From NCBI RefSeq assembly GCF_000445105.1, contig NZ_ATDP01000104.1, forward strand, positions 38,597 through 102,596: a stretch of 64,000 nt of DNA, in the 5' to 3' direction. The notes under the pieces are model-generated. The model had not been told where the DNA came from. It saw nothing but the letters and a program-made list of their open reading frames with translations, and did not search any database. Shown here in pieces: positions 18,571-28,039 of the stretch. A program made the translations under genes and the position numbers. Position 1 is the stretch's first letter. Each line of letters opens with the position of its first letter. Source of the stretch: Sphingobium lactosutens DS20. Lineage in GTDB: Bacteria; Pseudomonadota; Alphaproteobacteria; Sphingomonadales; Sphingomonadaceae.

Positions 18571-19842
18571 TCAAACCGGTCCAATAAGAGGAATGATATC
18601 GACCGGGCGGCCATTGCGGCGCAGTTCGACGATGATGTCGCTGCGCCGCGCGCCGGTGACGCCCACCGGATCGCCCTGCCGCACAGTTTCGCCCACGCGC
18701 ACGGACAGGCGATGCAGTCCGGTAATCAATGTGGTCCAGCCGCCACCATGGTCGATGATGAGGATCTGACCATAGTCGCGATAGGGTCCGGCAAAGGCGA
18801 TGCGGCCCGCCGTCGGCGCGATGGCTTGCGCACCGGGCTGGACGGCCAGCGTCAACCCTCTGGCGCGCACGCCGCTGTCGTTGACTTCGCCAAGGCCGGT
18901 GACGAGCTGACCGACGACCGGCAGGCGATAGGGCGGCGGGCCGCTTGCCCGGACGTCTCGCTCCGGCGGCGCGGCGCCGGCTTGGTCTGGCCGGGCCGGG
19001 CGGAGCAATGGTCCTGACAGAGCGGCGAGCCGTTCGCGCAGGTCTCCCGCCTGTTCCAGCCGATCCATCAAATCGACGATGTCGCGCGCTCGTTCGCCCA
19101 GCGCCAGCGCCCGCTCGCTTTCCATGCCGGCATTGGCGCGATAGTCGCGCGCGGCCAGGCGCTTGCGCGCTTCCAGTGCCGCCAGTTCGGCTTGCTGCGC
19201 CTTGCGATCCTGTTGCGCCTGGGCCAGCGCATCGGACGCTTGCTGAGCGGTCGCGCGCAAAGCACGGCTGCGCGCCAGTTCCGCGCGCAAGCCGGCCGTG
19301 CGTTGCTCGATCACCGGCAGAATTTGCCCCAGAACGGCGCGCAGATGCACCGCGTCGCTGATGCTGCCTGGCTGCACCAGCGCCAGCGCCAGCGGCCGCC
19401 GGGCCATCATCTGAAGCGCGGCGGTCAGCCGGACCACCGGTTCCTGCCGCGCCGCCAGCCGTTTGGCCTGCGCGCGTTGCAACCGGGCGATGATGGCAAT
19501 GCGGGCCCGGGCAGCTTGAATATCGGCTTCGGCCTGCTGGATACGGGCGGCCACGGCGGCTGCGCGGCGGCGGGCTTGTTCGGCGGCGTCCCGTGCGGCC
19601 ATCGCCTGCTGCGCCAGGCGTGCGGCGCGATCGCGCGCCTCGTCGGACTGACGGCGCGCATCCTTGAGCGCCTGTTGCTCCTGCGCCAGGCTGGTGCCCG
19701 CCGTCCCTTGCAGCACCAGCGCATCGTCGCCGGCGGCGACAAGGCGCGTGCCGGCCAGCAGCAATAGAGCCGCGATGCCGCCAACGAAGAAAAAATGTCG
19801 CGTCACCCGATGTCCCGCCCTTATGATGCGGTGACTAGGCAT
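18571..19842 (-). CDS. envC: Murein hydrolase activator, EnvC/M23 family
   Basis: A 423-residue protein with an N-terminal membrane anchor or signal (FFFVGGIAALLLLAG), a long coiled coil rich in Ala, Gln, Arg (about residues 50-260) and a C-terminal LytM domain. The LytM part (GLTLAVQPGAQ, ILIIDHGGGWTTLITGL) lacks the HxH zinc ligands of active M23 endopeptidases, as in EnvC activators of amidases at division. The downstream relation to ctpA is conserved in alphaproteobacteria, apart from the AlgX-like insertion. Confidence 0.87.
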   Translation of the reverse strand: MPSHRIIRAGHRVTRHFFFVGGIAALLLLAGTRLVAAGDDALVLQGTAGTSLAQEQQALKDARRQSDEARDRAARLAQQAMAARDAAEQARRRAAAVAARIQQAEADIQAARARIAIIARLQRAQAKRLAARQEPVVRLTAALQMMARRPLALALVQPGSISDAVHLRAVLGQILPVIEQRTAGLRAELARSRALRATAQQASDALAQAQQDRKAQQAELAALEARKRLAARDYRANAGMESERALALGERARDIVDLMDRLEQAGDLRERLAALSGPLLRPARPDQAGAAPPERDVRASGPPPYRLPVVGQLVTGLGEVNDSGVRARGLTLAVQPGAQAIAPTAGRIAFAGPYRDYGQILIIDHGGGWTTLITGLHRLSVRVGETVRQGDPVGVTGARRSDIIVELRRNGRPVDIIPLIGPV

Positions 19843-19864
19843 AAGCCGCCCGCGTGTCGAGCCG

Positions 19865-20287
19865 TCAGCCTTCGCGGTGATAGGGATGGCCGGCCATTAT
19901 GGAGGAGGCGCGCCAGAGCTGTTCGGCCAGCATCGCGCGGGCCATCATGTGCGGCCAGGTCATCGCGCCGAATGCGATCAACAGGTCGGCATTGGCGCGT
20001 TCTGCATCCTCGAACCCGTCCGCCGCACCGATCAGGAACTGGCATTCGCGCGTGCCTGCGTCGCGCCAGCCTTCGATCCGGCGGGCAAAGTCCACAGAAC
20101 CCAGTTGCTTGCCCTTTTCATCGAGCATGACCGTCACGGTGCCGGGTCCGGCTGGCGGCAGCTTGCCACCCCGGTCGGGCATTTCGGTGACGCGACAGGG
20201 CATGGTCAATCGCCTGAGGTAGCGGTCGACAAGCTCGGCTTCAGGTGATCGTCCGATCTTGCCGCGCGCGATGATATGGAGAAGCAT
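19865..20287 (-). CDS. rlmH: 23S rRNA pseudouridine1915 N3-methyltransferase
   Basis: A 140-residue SPOUT methyltransferase with the C-terminal knot residues FLIGAADGF, FGAMTWPHMMARAMLAEQLWRA (in two parts) and GHPYHREG at the end. It methylates the pseudouridine at 1915 of 23S rRNA. It sits in the nadD-rsfS-rlmH row. Confidence 0.95.
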   Translation of the reverse strand: MLLHIIARGKIGRSPEAELVDRYLRRLTMPCRVTEMPDRGGKLPPAGPGTVTVMLDEKGKQLGSVDFARRIEGWRDAGTRECQFLIGAADGFEDAERANADLLIAFGAMTWPHMMARAMLAEQLWRASSIMAGHPYHREG

Positions 20288-20334
20288 CGGCGTCTCCTAA
20301 TTCATCATCACCCCGCTGTCCAAGCGTCGGGACG

Positions 20335-20724
20335 TCAGGCGTTGCCCGCGACCGGCGCGTCGACAAAGCCCCACATCCGTTCCAGATTGTAGAAGCTGCG
20401 CACTTCGGGCCGGAACAGGTGGACAATCACGTCGCCCGCGTCGATCAGCACCCAGTCGGCGACGGGCAGGCCCTCGACACGCGCGGAGCGCCCGGTTTCC
20501 TTCTTGATCCTTTCGGCAAGATGCTGGGCCATGGCCGCGACCTGGCGCGACGAACGGCCGCTTGCGATCACCATGTGATCGGCGATGCTGCTTTTGCCTT
20601 CAAGGGGAATGGAGATGGTTTCCTGCGCCTGGTCGTCGTCGAGCGACTGCATGACAAGGGCGTGCAGGGCGGCCACGGAATCGGCGCTTTGCGCGATGTC
20701 GTTGGCAGGGGCGGGGCTGGTCAA
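20335..20724 (-). CDS. rsfS: Ribosome silencing factor RsfS
   Basis: A 129-residue Iojap/RsfS protein with the conserved DHMVIASGRSSRQVAAMA, VEGLPVADWVLIDAGDVIVHLF (in parts) and FYNLERMW near the end. It binds ribosomal protein uL14 and blocks subunit joining in starved cells. The usual neighbours nadD and rlmH flank it. Confidence 0.93.
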   Translation of the reverse strand: MTSPAPANDIAQSADSVAALHALVMQSLDDDQAQETISIPLEGKSSIADHMVIASGRSSRQVAAMAQHLAERIKKETGRSARVEGLPVADWVLIDAGDVIVHLFRPEVRSFYNLERMWGFVDAPVAGNA

Positions 20725-20736
20725 ATAAACTCCAAT

Positions 20737-21366
20737 CTAGACGATATACCGGCGCGTGAGCGGATCGCGCACACGCGTTGCTTCATATTCGCGATGCCAG
20801 AGGGGGTCCGCCTGCCGCAGCAGGGTCGCCGATCTTGGATCAGGGCGGAAGCGCAATAGCACGAGCGCCGGCACTCTCCAATTCGTCCAGTCTGCACTCT
20901 GGCGCGCGGGCCGGACGAAGCGCCGCAGCCAGCTCATGGCCGCAGAGCCACGGGCACCCGCATCATAGCCCGGACGGGCGATCACCGCAATGGGCATTAG
21001 ATGGGCGATCCCGCGCCAATTCTTCCACCGGCTGAATTGCGCCAGATTGTCTGCCCCCATCAACCAGATGAAATCGTGGTGCGGGTAACGCAGGCGCAGG
21101 GCGCGCAGCGTGTCGATCGTGTAGCGCGTGCCCAATTGCCGCTCGATCGCGGTGGCGCGGATCGGCGCGCGGCGTGCGACCTTGCGCGCATGGGCCAGGC
21201 GCGCGGGCAGCGGCGCCATCCCCTTTTCCGGTTTCAGCGGATTGCCCGGCGATACCAGCCACCAGACTTCGTCCAGGTCGAGCGCGTTGCGCGCGAAAAG
21301 CGAAATCGCCCTATGTCCGCCATGCGCCGGATTGAAGGAGCCGCCCAGCAAGCCAATGCGTGTCAT
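20737..21366 (-). CDS. nadD: Nicotinate-nucleotide adenylyltransferase
   Basis: A 209-residue nucleotidyltransferase. The nucleotide motif is GGSFNPAHGGHRAIS at the N terminus, followed by WWLVSPGNPLK and a C-terminal LRFRPDPRSATLLR where many family members have an ISST-type motif. It makes deamido-NAD from nicotinate mononucleotide. nadE lies 3 kb away in the same window. Confidence 0.92.
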   Translation of the reverse strand: MTRIGLLGGSFNPAHGGHRAISLFARNALDLDEVWWLVSPGNPLKPEKGMAPLPARLAHARKVARRAPIRATAIERQLGTRYTIDTLRALRLRYPHHDFIWLMGADNLAQFSRWKNWRGIAHLMPIAVIARPGYDAGARGSAAMSWLRRFVRPARQSADWTNWRVPALVLLRFRPDPRSATLLRQADPLWHREYEATRVRDPLTRRYIV

Positions 21367-21408
21367 CCTTGCGCCCTGCGAGGGCGCGGCCGATGGGCCA
21401 TGCCTGCG

Positions 21409-22233
21409 TCAGCCGTGATCATGATCGTGATGATGGCCATCGCTTGCGCCATGAATGGCTTCCAGCACATCCTCCAGCCGCGCCGGATCGCCCAGCGCCA
21501 GAACATGGCCTTCGCTCGTCGCGGTCAGCGGCTCGCCATTCCAGTCGCACATCATTCCGCCTGCCCCTTCGACCACCGGGACCAGCGCCGCAAAATCATA
21601 GCTTTGCAGGCCCGATTCGATGACGATGTCCAGGAAGCCCGACGCGAGAAGGCCATAATTATAGCAATCCCCGCCATAGACCGGCCCCTGCCGTGGCGCG
21701 CCGCCCGACACCGCTGCGACCAGCGCCATATAATGGGGCACGTCGCCCTCAGCGAACAAATGCGGGCTGGTGGTCGCGATGCCCGCGCCCTCCAGGCTGC
21801 GACAGGCGCGCGTGCGGACGGGCGTGCCGTTGAAGGTGGTGGGCTGTCCGCTCATCCCCGCCCAGCGTTCGCGGGCGATCGGCTGATCGATGATCCCGAT
21901 CGTCGGCCACCCGCTTTGGGTCAGCGCGATCAGCGTGCCGAATATCGGACGCCCGGCAATGAAGCTGCGCGTGCCATCGATCGGATCGAGGATCCAGATC
22001 CGCTCGGCATCGGTGCGAACCGATCCATATTCCTCGCCGATGATGCCGTCATCGGGGCGCTCCTGCTCCAATATCGTGCGGATCGCGGCCTCCGCGGCGC
22101 GGTCCGCCTCCGTCACCGGCGACTTGTCCGCCTTGATCTCCAGATCATAGCGGGCGCGAAAGAAGGGGCGAATCGCCTCTCCGGCGGCATCGGCAAGGCG
22201 GTTGGCCAGGGCCAGGTCATCGCGGGTCGTCAT
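21409..22233 (-). CDS. hisN: Inositol monophosphatase family phosphatase (HisN-like)
   Basis: A 274-residue Mg-dependent phosphatase. Metal motifs are GEEYG, WILDPIDGTRSFI and the late SYDFAALVPVVEGAGG. The text follows the histidinol-phosphatase (HisN) branch common in alphaproteobacteria, but inositol-1-phosphatase activity cannot be excluded. The C terminus ends in a His/Asp-rich tail, DGHHHDHDHG, that could bind metal ions and is not needed for the fold. Confidence 0.82.
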   Translation of the reverse strand: MTTRDDLALANRLADAAGEAIRPFFRARYDLEIKADKSPVTEADRAAEAAIRTILEQERPDDGIIGEEYGSVRTDAERIWILDPIDGTRSFIAGRPIFGTLIALTQSGWPTIGIIDQPIARERWAGMSGQPTTFNGTPVRTRACRSLEGAGIATTSPHLFAEGDVPHYMALVAAVSGGAPRQGPVYGGDCYNYGLLASGFLDIVIESGLQSYDFAALVPVVEGAGGMMCDWNGEPLTATSEGHVLALGDPARLEDVLEAIHGASDGHHHDHDHG

Positions 22234-22299
22234 GGCGGCATGCCTAGCTGTTGATACCGCTTTGCGCTACCCTCGTGCGATGACCGCAAGGAGAGGACA

Positions 22300-22740
22300 A
22301 TGCCCGGTTCCCCTGTCATTCCATGCCTGCGCTATGCCGACGCGCCGGCCGCCATCGCTTTCCTGTGTGCCGCTTTCGGCTTTCAAAAACACGCCGTCCA
22401 TGCCGACGATGTGGATAGCGGCGTCATCCATCATGCGCAGCTGACATTGGGCGACGGGATGGTGATGCTGGGCAGCGTCAGGGACGGGGAGGGCGAATCG
22501 CTCTACACCTGGTCCACCGTGCGCGATCTGGGCGGCACCACGGCCTGCGTCTACATGGTCGTGGACGATGTGGATGCCCATTGCCTGCACGCCCGCAATG
22601 AAGGGGCCGTGGTGGTCGACGAGCCGCACGACAATCCAGGCTATCCGGGGCGCGGCTATACGGCGCTTGATCCGGAGGGGAATGTCTGGAGCTTTGGCAG
22701 CTATGACCCCTGGGCGCCGCCGCCGGACGAAGGCGATTAA
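22300..22740 (+). CDS. VOC (glyoxalase/bleomycin resistance) family protein
   Basis: A 146-residue protein of two beta-alpha-beta-beta-beta units: CLRYADAPAAIAFLCAAFGF at the start and YMVVDDVDAHC in the second half, ending DPEGNVWSFGSYDPW. Members are metal-dependent lyases, dioxygenases or binding proteins. The specific role is unknown. It resembles the PhnB-like single-chain group. Confidence 0.8.
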   Translation: MPGSPVIPCLRYADAPAAIAFLCAAFGFQKHAVHADDVDSGVIHHAQLTLGDGMVMLGSVRDGEGESLYTWSTVRDLGGTTACVYMVVDDVDAHCLHARNEGAVVVDEPHDNPGYPGRGYTALDPEGNVWSFGSYDPWAPPPDEGD

Positions 22741-22806
22741 GTTTTTCGAAACGTCGCCGTCCTAGCCTTCGGGCCTGCACGGAAATGCATGGCCAAGGGG
22801 GACTGC

Positions 22807-23043
22807 ATGGCGCTGATCGGTTGGATATTGAGCTTTATCTGCTTGTTCGCTGGGCTGGCGCTGCGCCAGGACATGCCGATCGGCGGGTCGCTCACCCTCT
22901 CCAACCTGCTCATCATCTTTGCGCTGCTGGCCTGCCCGATCGTCTGGCGGGAACTGCCGCTCGGCGTGTCGCGCGGGCAGCGGATCGTCGCCGGCTTCGC
23001 TCTGGTCTTTGCCCTGCCGATCATCCTGTTCCCGGCGCACTGA
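22807..23043 (+). CDS. Small hypothetical membrane protein
   Basis: A 78-residue protein with three predicted hydrophobic segments (LIGWILSFICLFAGLAL, NLLIIFALLACPIVW, IVAGFALVFALPIILF) joined by short charged turns. AAGGGGGA about 6 bases upstream favours ATG 22807 over ATG 22789. No family recognised. Confidence 0.6.
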   Translation: MALIGWILSFICLFAGLALRQDMPIGGSLTLSNLLIIFALLACPIVWRELPLGVSRGQRIVAGFALVFALPIILFPAH

Positions 23044-23137
23044 CATAGCGCTCCGGCGCGGCATCAGTCGAACAGGCTCGACACTTAAATAGTCCGGCCG
23101 ATCGATCCCCCGGATCGACCGCCAGCCTGCTCTCCGT

Positions 23138-24079
23138 TCAGTCGAACAGGCTGGATACCGAACTTTCATCCGCGATGCGCTTGATGGCTTCGCCCAGCAG
23201 CGGGGCGATGGGCAGGTGGCGGATGTGAGTTGCGTTGTTCACCGCGTCCGTGCCCTGGATCGAATCGGTGATGACCAGTTCCAGCAATTCCGACGCTTCG
23301 ACCCGCGCGACCGCGCCGCCCGACAAGACGCCATGACTGACATAGGCGATAACGTCCTCAGCCCCTTCGGCCTTGAGCGCCGCGGCGGCATTGCACAACG
23401 TGCCGGCCGAATCGACGATATCGTCGATCAGGATGCAGAAGCGGCCCTTCACGTCGCCGATGATGTTCATGACTTCCGATTCGCCCGCGCGTTCGCGACG
23501 CTTGTCGACGATTGCCAGCGGCGCATTGTCCAGTCGCTTGGCCAGTGCCCGCGCGCGCACCACGCCGCCGACGTCAGGCGACACGACGGTGATGTTGCGG
23601 TCACCGAACCGGGCCTGAATATCGGCCGACATGACCGGCGCGCCGAACAGATTGTCGGTCGGAATGTCGAAGAACCCCTGTATCTGCCCGGCGTGCAGGT
23701 CGACCGACAGCACGCGATCGGCGCCCGCCGTGGTGATGAGGTTGGCGACCAGCTTGGCGCTGATCGGGGTGCGGGGCCCGGGTTTGCGATCCTGCCGCGC
23801 ATAACCGAAATAGGGGAGCACCGCCGTGATACGCTTGGCCGACGCGCGTTTCAGCGCATCGATCATGATCAGCAATTCCATCAGATTGTCGTTGGTCGGA
23901 TAGGCCGTCGACTGGATGACGAACACGTCCTCGCCGCGCACATTTTCGTGGATTTCGACGAACACCTCTTCATCGGCGAAGCGGCGAACGCTGGCGTCCG
24001 TCAGGGGGATTTCGATATAATCGGCGATGGCGGCCGCAAGCGGCTTGTTGGAATTGCCGGTCATGAGCTTCATGGCCAA
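23138..24079 (-). CDS. prs: Ribose-phosphate pyrophosphokinase
   Basis: A 313-residue PRPP synthetase. It shows SDVFVIQ-type text as GEDVFVIQSTAYPTNDNLMELL, the ATP segment LPYFGYARQDRK, the His of VDLHAGQIQGF and the PRPP loop DDIVDSAGTL. It makes PRPP for nucleotides, His, Trp and NAD. Start is ATG 24079 or the in-frame ATG 24073. Confidence 0.95.
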   Translation of the reverse strand: MAMKLMTGNSNKPLAAAIADYIEIPLTDASVRRFADEEVFVEIHENVRGEDVFVIQSTAYPTNDNLMELLIMIDALKRASAKRITAVLPYFGYARQDRKPGPRTPISAKLVANLITTAGADRVLSVDLHAGQIQGFFDIPTDNLFGAPVMSADIQARFGDRNITVVSPDVGGVVRARALAKRLDNAPLAIVDKRRERAGESEVMNIIGDVKGRFCILIDDIVDSAGTLCNAAAALKAEGAEDVIAYVSHGVLSGGAVARVEASELLELVITDSIQGTDAVNNATHIRHLPIAPLLGEAIKRIADESSVSSLFD

Positions 24080-24205
24080 AACCCCCAGGCTTAGGTGACG
24101 TGACGAATTGATGACGCTGCGCGAGACGCGGCCCCTTTAGCGGGGGGAGCCCATGGTGGAAAGGCGCTTTTGCGCCTTTGGCCAAAATGCACTAGGGCGC
24201 GCGCC

Positions 24206-25867
24206 ATGACCGACAAACTCGTGATCGCGCTCGCGCAGATGACCCAGTCCATGGGCGACCTCAAGGCCAATGCCGACGCCATGCTGGAATGGCGCGCGCG
24301 GGCGCAGGGCGCTGACCTGATCGTCTTTCCCGAGTTGCAGCTGATCGGTTATCCGCCCGAAGATCTGGTGCTCAAACCCGCTCTGGTCACGCAGGCCGAT
24401 TATCAGCTCGACCGCTTGGCCCAGGAAACCGCCGACGGCGGCCCGGCCATGCTGGTGGGCACGGTGGTCGCGGCGCAGGGCGTGCTGTTCAATGTCGTCG
24501 CCTTGCTCGACAATGGCGCCGTCACCACGGTGCGCGCCAAGCGCGAATTGCCCAATTACGGCACGTTCGATGAAAAGCGGCTGTTCGCGCCCGGGCCGCT
24601 GCCCGCGCCGATCGATTTTCGCGGGGTGAAGATCGGCGTGCCGATCTGCGAAGATATCTGGTTCCCCTTCGTCACCGCGCATCTGAAGGCGCAAGGCGCG
24701 GAAATCCTGATCAGCCCCAATGGCAGCCCGTTCGAAGTGGACAAGGACGATCGCCGGCTGAACGCGGTTGCCGGCACGCGCGTGCGCGAAACCGGCTTGC
24801 CGCTTGCCTATCTCAACCGGGTCGGCGGGCAGGATGAACTGGTGTTCGATGGCGCATCCTTCGTCATGAATGCCGATCTGTCCGTTGCGCAGCAGCTTCC
24901 CGACTGGGAAGAGGCTCTGGTCCTGACGCAGTGGGAAAAATGGGACGGGCAATGGGTCTGCCTGCCCGGCGACCGGCATGAACTCGACCCGCGCCCGGCC
25001 GATATCTATAACGCTATGGTGCTGGGGCTGCGCGACTATGTGAACAGCAACCGGTTTCCCGGCGTGGTGCTGGGCCTGTCGGGCGGCATCGACTCCGCCC
25101 TGTCCGCCGCGGTCGCGGTCGATGCGCTGGGCGCGGAGCGCGTCTGGTGCGTGATGATGCCTTCGCGTTTCACCAGTCAGGACAGTCTGGACGACGCGGT
25201 GGAATGCGCCCGCTTGCTGGGCGTGCGCTACGACATCATCCCGATCGCGCCGGCGGTCGGGGCGTTCGATGCCATGCTGGGTCCGGTCTTCGACGGCCGC
25301 GCGCCCGACCTCACCGAAGAAAATCTTCAGTCCCGCATTCGCGGCGTGACGCTCATGGGTCTGTCCAACAAGTTCGGGCACATGCTGCTCACCACCGGCA
25401 ACAAGAGCGAGATGTCGGTCGGCTATGCCACCATCTATGGCGACATGGCCGGCGGCTATTCGGTGCTGAAGGACGCCTACAAGACGACGGTGTTCGACCT
25501 TAGCCGCTGGCGCAATGCCCATGTCCCCTCGCTTGGGGCGGGCATGGGACCGGCAGGCCCGGTCATGCCCGAGCGGGTCATCACCAAGCCGCCCAGCGCC
25601 GAACTGCGCGCCGACCAGCGGGATGACGACAGCCTGCCGCCCTATGAGATTCTGGACCCCATTCTCTATGGTCTGGTCGAGGAGGAATTGTCGGTCGATG
25701 ATCTGGTCGCGCGCGGTTTTGAAAAAGAGACGGTCGCCCGGATCGAGCGCCTGCTTTACGTCGCTGAATATAAGCGCCGCCAGGCCCCGCCGGGCGTAAA
25801 GCTGGGCATCCGCAACTTCGGCCGCGATCGCCGCTATCCCATCACCAATGCGTTTCGCACCATCTAA
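24206..25867 (+). CDS. nadE: Glutamine-dependent NAD+ synthetase
   Basis: A 553-residue two-domain enzyme. The N-terminal nitrilase-type glutaminase has Glu in VFPELQLIGYPPEDL, Lys in KRELPNYGTFDEKR and Cys in GVPICEDIWFP. The C-terminal synthetase has the ATP loop GLSGGIDSALSAAVAVDALG and LTTGNKSEMSVGYATIYGD. ATG 24206 begins MTDKLVIALAQM, the usual family start; the open frame from 24170 adds unrelated residues. Confidence 0.95.
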   Translation: MTDKLVIALAQMTQSMGDLKANADAMLEWRARAQGADLIVFPELQLIGYPPEDLVLKPALVTQADYQLDRLAQETADGGPAMLVGTVVAAQGVLFNVVALLDNGAVTTVRAKRELPNYGTFDEKRLFAPGPLPAPIDFRGVKIGVPICEDIWFPFVTAHLKAQGAEILISPNGSPFEVDKDDRRLNAVAGTRVRETGLPLAYLNRVGGQDELVFDGASFVMNADLSVAQQLPDWEEALVLTQWEKWDGQWVCLPGDRHELDPRPADIYNAMVLGLRDYVNSNRFPGVVLGLSGGIDSALSAAVAVDALGAERVWCVMMPSRFTSQDSLDDAVECARLLGVRYDIIPIAPAVGAFDAMLGPVFDGRAPDLTEENLQSRIRGVTLMGLSNKFGHMLLTTGNKSEMSVGYATIYGDMAGGYSVLKDAYKTTVFDLSRWRNAHVPSLGAGMGPAGPVMPERVITKPPSAELRADQRDDDSLPPYEILDPILYGLVEEELSVDDLVARGFEKETVARIERLLYVAEYKRRQAPPGVKLGIRNFGRDRRYPITNAFRTI

Positions 25868-25884
25868 GAGCGCCAGACAATCCC

Positions 25885-27213
25885 ATGACCGTCATCACTC
25901 GTTTCGCGCCCTCGCCCACCGGCCATCTTCATGTCGGCAATATCCGTGCCGCGCTTCACAACTGGCTGTGGGCACGCAAGTCCGGCGGCCGGTTCCTGCT
26001 GCGTCTCGACGACACCGATCTGGAACGCTCGCGCCCCGAATATGCCGATGCGATCAGGGCCGATCTTGAGTGGCTTGGCCTCCATTGGGACGGCGAAGAA
26101 AAGCAGTCGGACCGTTTTGCCCTCTATGAGGATCGCTTCGAAGCGCTGAAGGCCGCCGGCCGCGTCTACCCGGCATATGAAACCAGCCAGGAACTGGACC
26201 TGCGCCGCAAGATATTGCTGGGGCGCGGCCTGCCGCCCGTCTATGATCGCGCCGCGCTGGCGCTGACGACGGATCAGATCGCGGCTTACGAAGCCGAAGG
26301 ACGCGCGCCGCACTGGCGCTTCAGGCTGGACCATGACCGGCCCATCGTCTGGACCGACCTTATCCGGGGCGAACAGCGGTTCGACCCCAAACTCTTGTCC
26401 GACCCGGTGATCCGCCGCGCCGACGGGTCCTGGCTCTACATGCTGCCGTCGGTGATCGACGATATCGACATGGGCGTCACGCACGTCCTGCGCGGCGAAG
26501 ATCATGTGTCCAACACCGCGACACAGATACAGATGTTCGACGCATTGGGCGCACCGATGCCGCACTTCGCCCATGAAGCATTGCTGACCGGCAGCGAGGG
26601 CAAGCTGTCGAAGCGTCTCGGATCGCTGGGCGTCGCCCATTTTCGTGAGGCCGGTCTGGAAGCATCCGCCATCGCCTCGCTGCTGGCGCGGCTCGGCTCT
26701 TCGCAGCCTATCGAACCTTTCGTCGACAGGCAGCCGCTGATCGACAGTTTCGATTTCGCCCATTTCGGCCGCGCACCTGCGCGCTTCGATGAGGCCGAAC
26801 TGGTTGCGCTCAACCAGAAGATCGTTCACCTTCTCCCCTATGAAGCCGTCGCTGATCGCCTTCCCACCGGCATGGATGCGGCGGCGTGGGAGGCGATCCG
26901 GCCCAATCTGGAAACGGTTTCCGGCGCGGGGGACTGGTGGCGGATCGTTACCGGCCCGATTGAGGCCCCTGCGGTGGCGGAGGAGGATCGAGACTTCCTC
27001 GCTTTGGCGCATCGCATCCTGTCCGACGCTGCCTTCGATGCGGATATCTGGCGCACGCTGACCGGCGCGCTCAAGGACGAGACGGGCCGCAAGGGAAAGG
27101 CGCTTTTCCTGCCATTGCGGCGTGCGCTGACGGGCCTCGACCATGGCCCCGACATGGCGCAGCTATTGCCGCTCATCGGCAGGGATCAGGCATTGGCGCG
27201 GCTGGCGAACTGA
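25885..27213 (+). CDS. gltX: Glutamyl-tRNA synthetase
   Basis: A 442-residue class I synthetase. HIGH motif variant HLHVGNIRAA in TRFAPSPTGHLHVGN, and the KMSKS variant GKLSKRLGSLG. The protein is shorter than the E. coli enzyme (471), with a reduced C-terminal domain. Many alphaproteobacteria carry two gltX genes, one charging tRNA-Gln; which type this is cannot be told here. Confidence 0.93.
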   Translation: MTVITRFAPSPTGHLHVGNIRAALHNWLWARKSGGRFLLRLDDTDLERSRPEYADAIRADLEWLGLHWDGEEKQSDRFALYEDRFEALKAAGRVYPAYETSQELDLRRKILLGRGLPPVYDRAALALTTDQIAAYEAEGRAPHWRFRLDHDRPIVWTDLIRGEQRFDPKLLSDPVIRRADGSWLYMLPSVIDDIDMGVTHVLRGEDHVSNTATQIQMFDALGAPMPHFAHEALLTGSEGKLSKRLGSLGVAHFREAGLEASAIASLLARLGSSQPIEPFVDRQPLIDSFDFAHFGRAPARFDEAELVALNQKIVHLLPYEAVADRLPTGMDAAAWEAIRPNLETVSGAGDWWRIVTGPIEAPAVAEEDRDFLALAHRILSDAAFDADIWRTLTGALKDETGRKGKALFLPLRRALTGLDHGPDMAQLLPLIGRDQALARLAN

Positions 27214-27238
27214 CGGCAGAAGGGTTGCCAGCGGGCCT

Positions 27239-28039
27239 TCAGCCGCGCATCGTCTCCAGCGCCCTGGCGACCGCCACTATGCCTTCAGGCGCGGCGGCAA
27301 AGCCCATATGGGTGCAATCGACCTCGATCGCGGCGTCCCGCTCGCCAGCGCGCCCCTTGGCGCACTCCGGCAGGATCACGCCATCCCGGCGCGACCACAG
27401 CGCAACCGTGGGCACGGGTGGCTTCTCCTCGCGCGTACAGGGGAAGGGCGGACGGTCGACCGGGACGCCCGATACCAGCTGGTAGAGCCGCCAGGCGTGA
27501 TTGGCACGCGGATCGCCGGAAAAAGGCGTACCCATCGTCACCACACCGCCCACCTTGTCGCGCGCGAACTTGGCATATTCCCGCGCATATAGGCCGCCCA
27601 GGCTCCAACCCACCAGAGTCACCGGTGCGCCCGTTTCCCGGCGGATCGCGTCCACGCGCCGGTCAATCTGCTCCAGACTGTCGGGGCGCGGCCCCATATT
27701 GCGGCCCATGCCCCAGTCATGCGCCTCATATCCACCAGCGGTCAGAATATTGCGCAGCCATTCCATCCGCCGCTCCGACGCCATGAGGCCGGGGATCAGC
27801 AGCACAGGCCGTCCGTCGCCCTTCACCTGATCCGCCAGCTTGACTGCCTGCGCGCGCGTCCGCGCAAGGTCGAACGGCAGCGACAAGTTTCCGAGCAGAT
27901 GGTTGAGCGAGGGCAATTCAGCTGGACGCGGTCCGTCCGCCAGGCGCTCCTTCCAGAAATTGCTGACGGCTTGGACGTAAGGCGGCACGGGACAATGATT
28001 CCAAAAGCGGTTGGGCGAAAGATGACAATATCGTGACAA
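27239..28039 (-). CDS. Alpha/beta hydrolase family protein
   Basis: A protein of up to 266 residues. LLIPGLMASERRM precedes the strand bearing the oxyanion turn, and the nucleophile elbow is LVGWSLGGLYAREYA. GTPFSGDPRANHAW follows, then Asp in SRRDGVIL and His in DCTHMGFAAAP. This is an esterase/lipase-like fold with substrate unknown. The frame opens at a TTG (28039); a GTG at 27988 is an alternative start and I cannot decide between them. Confidence 0.78.
   Translation of the reverse strand: MSRYCHLSPNRFWNHCPVPPYVQAVSNFWKERLADGPRPAELPSLNHLLGNLSLPFDLARTRAQAVKLADQVKGDGRPVLLIPGLMASERRMEWLRNILTAGGYEAHDWGMGRNMGPRPDSLEQIDRRVDAIRRETGAPVTLVGWSLGGLYAREYAKFARDKVGGVVTMGTPFSGDPRANHAWRLYQLVSGVPVDRPPFPCTREEKPPVPTVALWSRRDGVILPECAKGRAGERDAAIEVDCTHMGFAAAPEGIVAVARALETMRG

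Noticed and set aside
24137..25522. 461-codon minus-strand open frame
   Set aside because: Antisense to nadE, whose glutaminase and synthetase motifs are intact.
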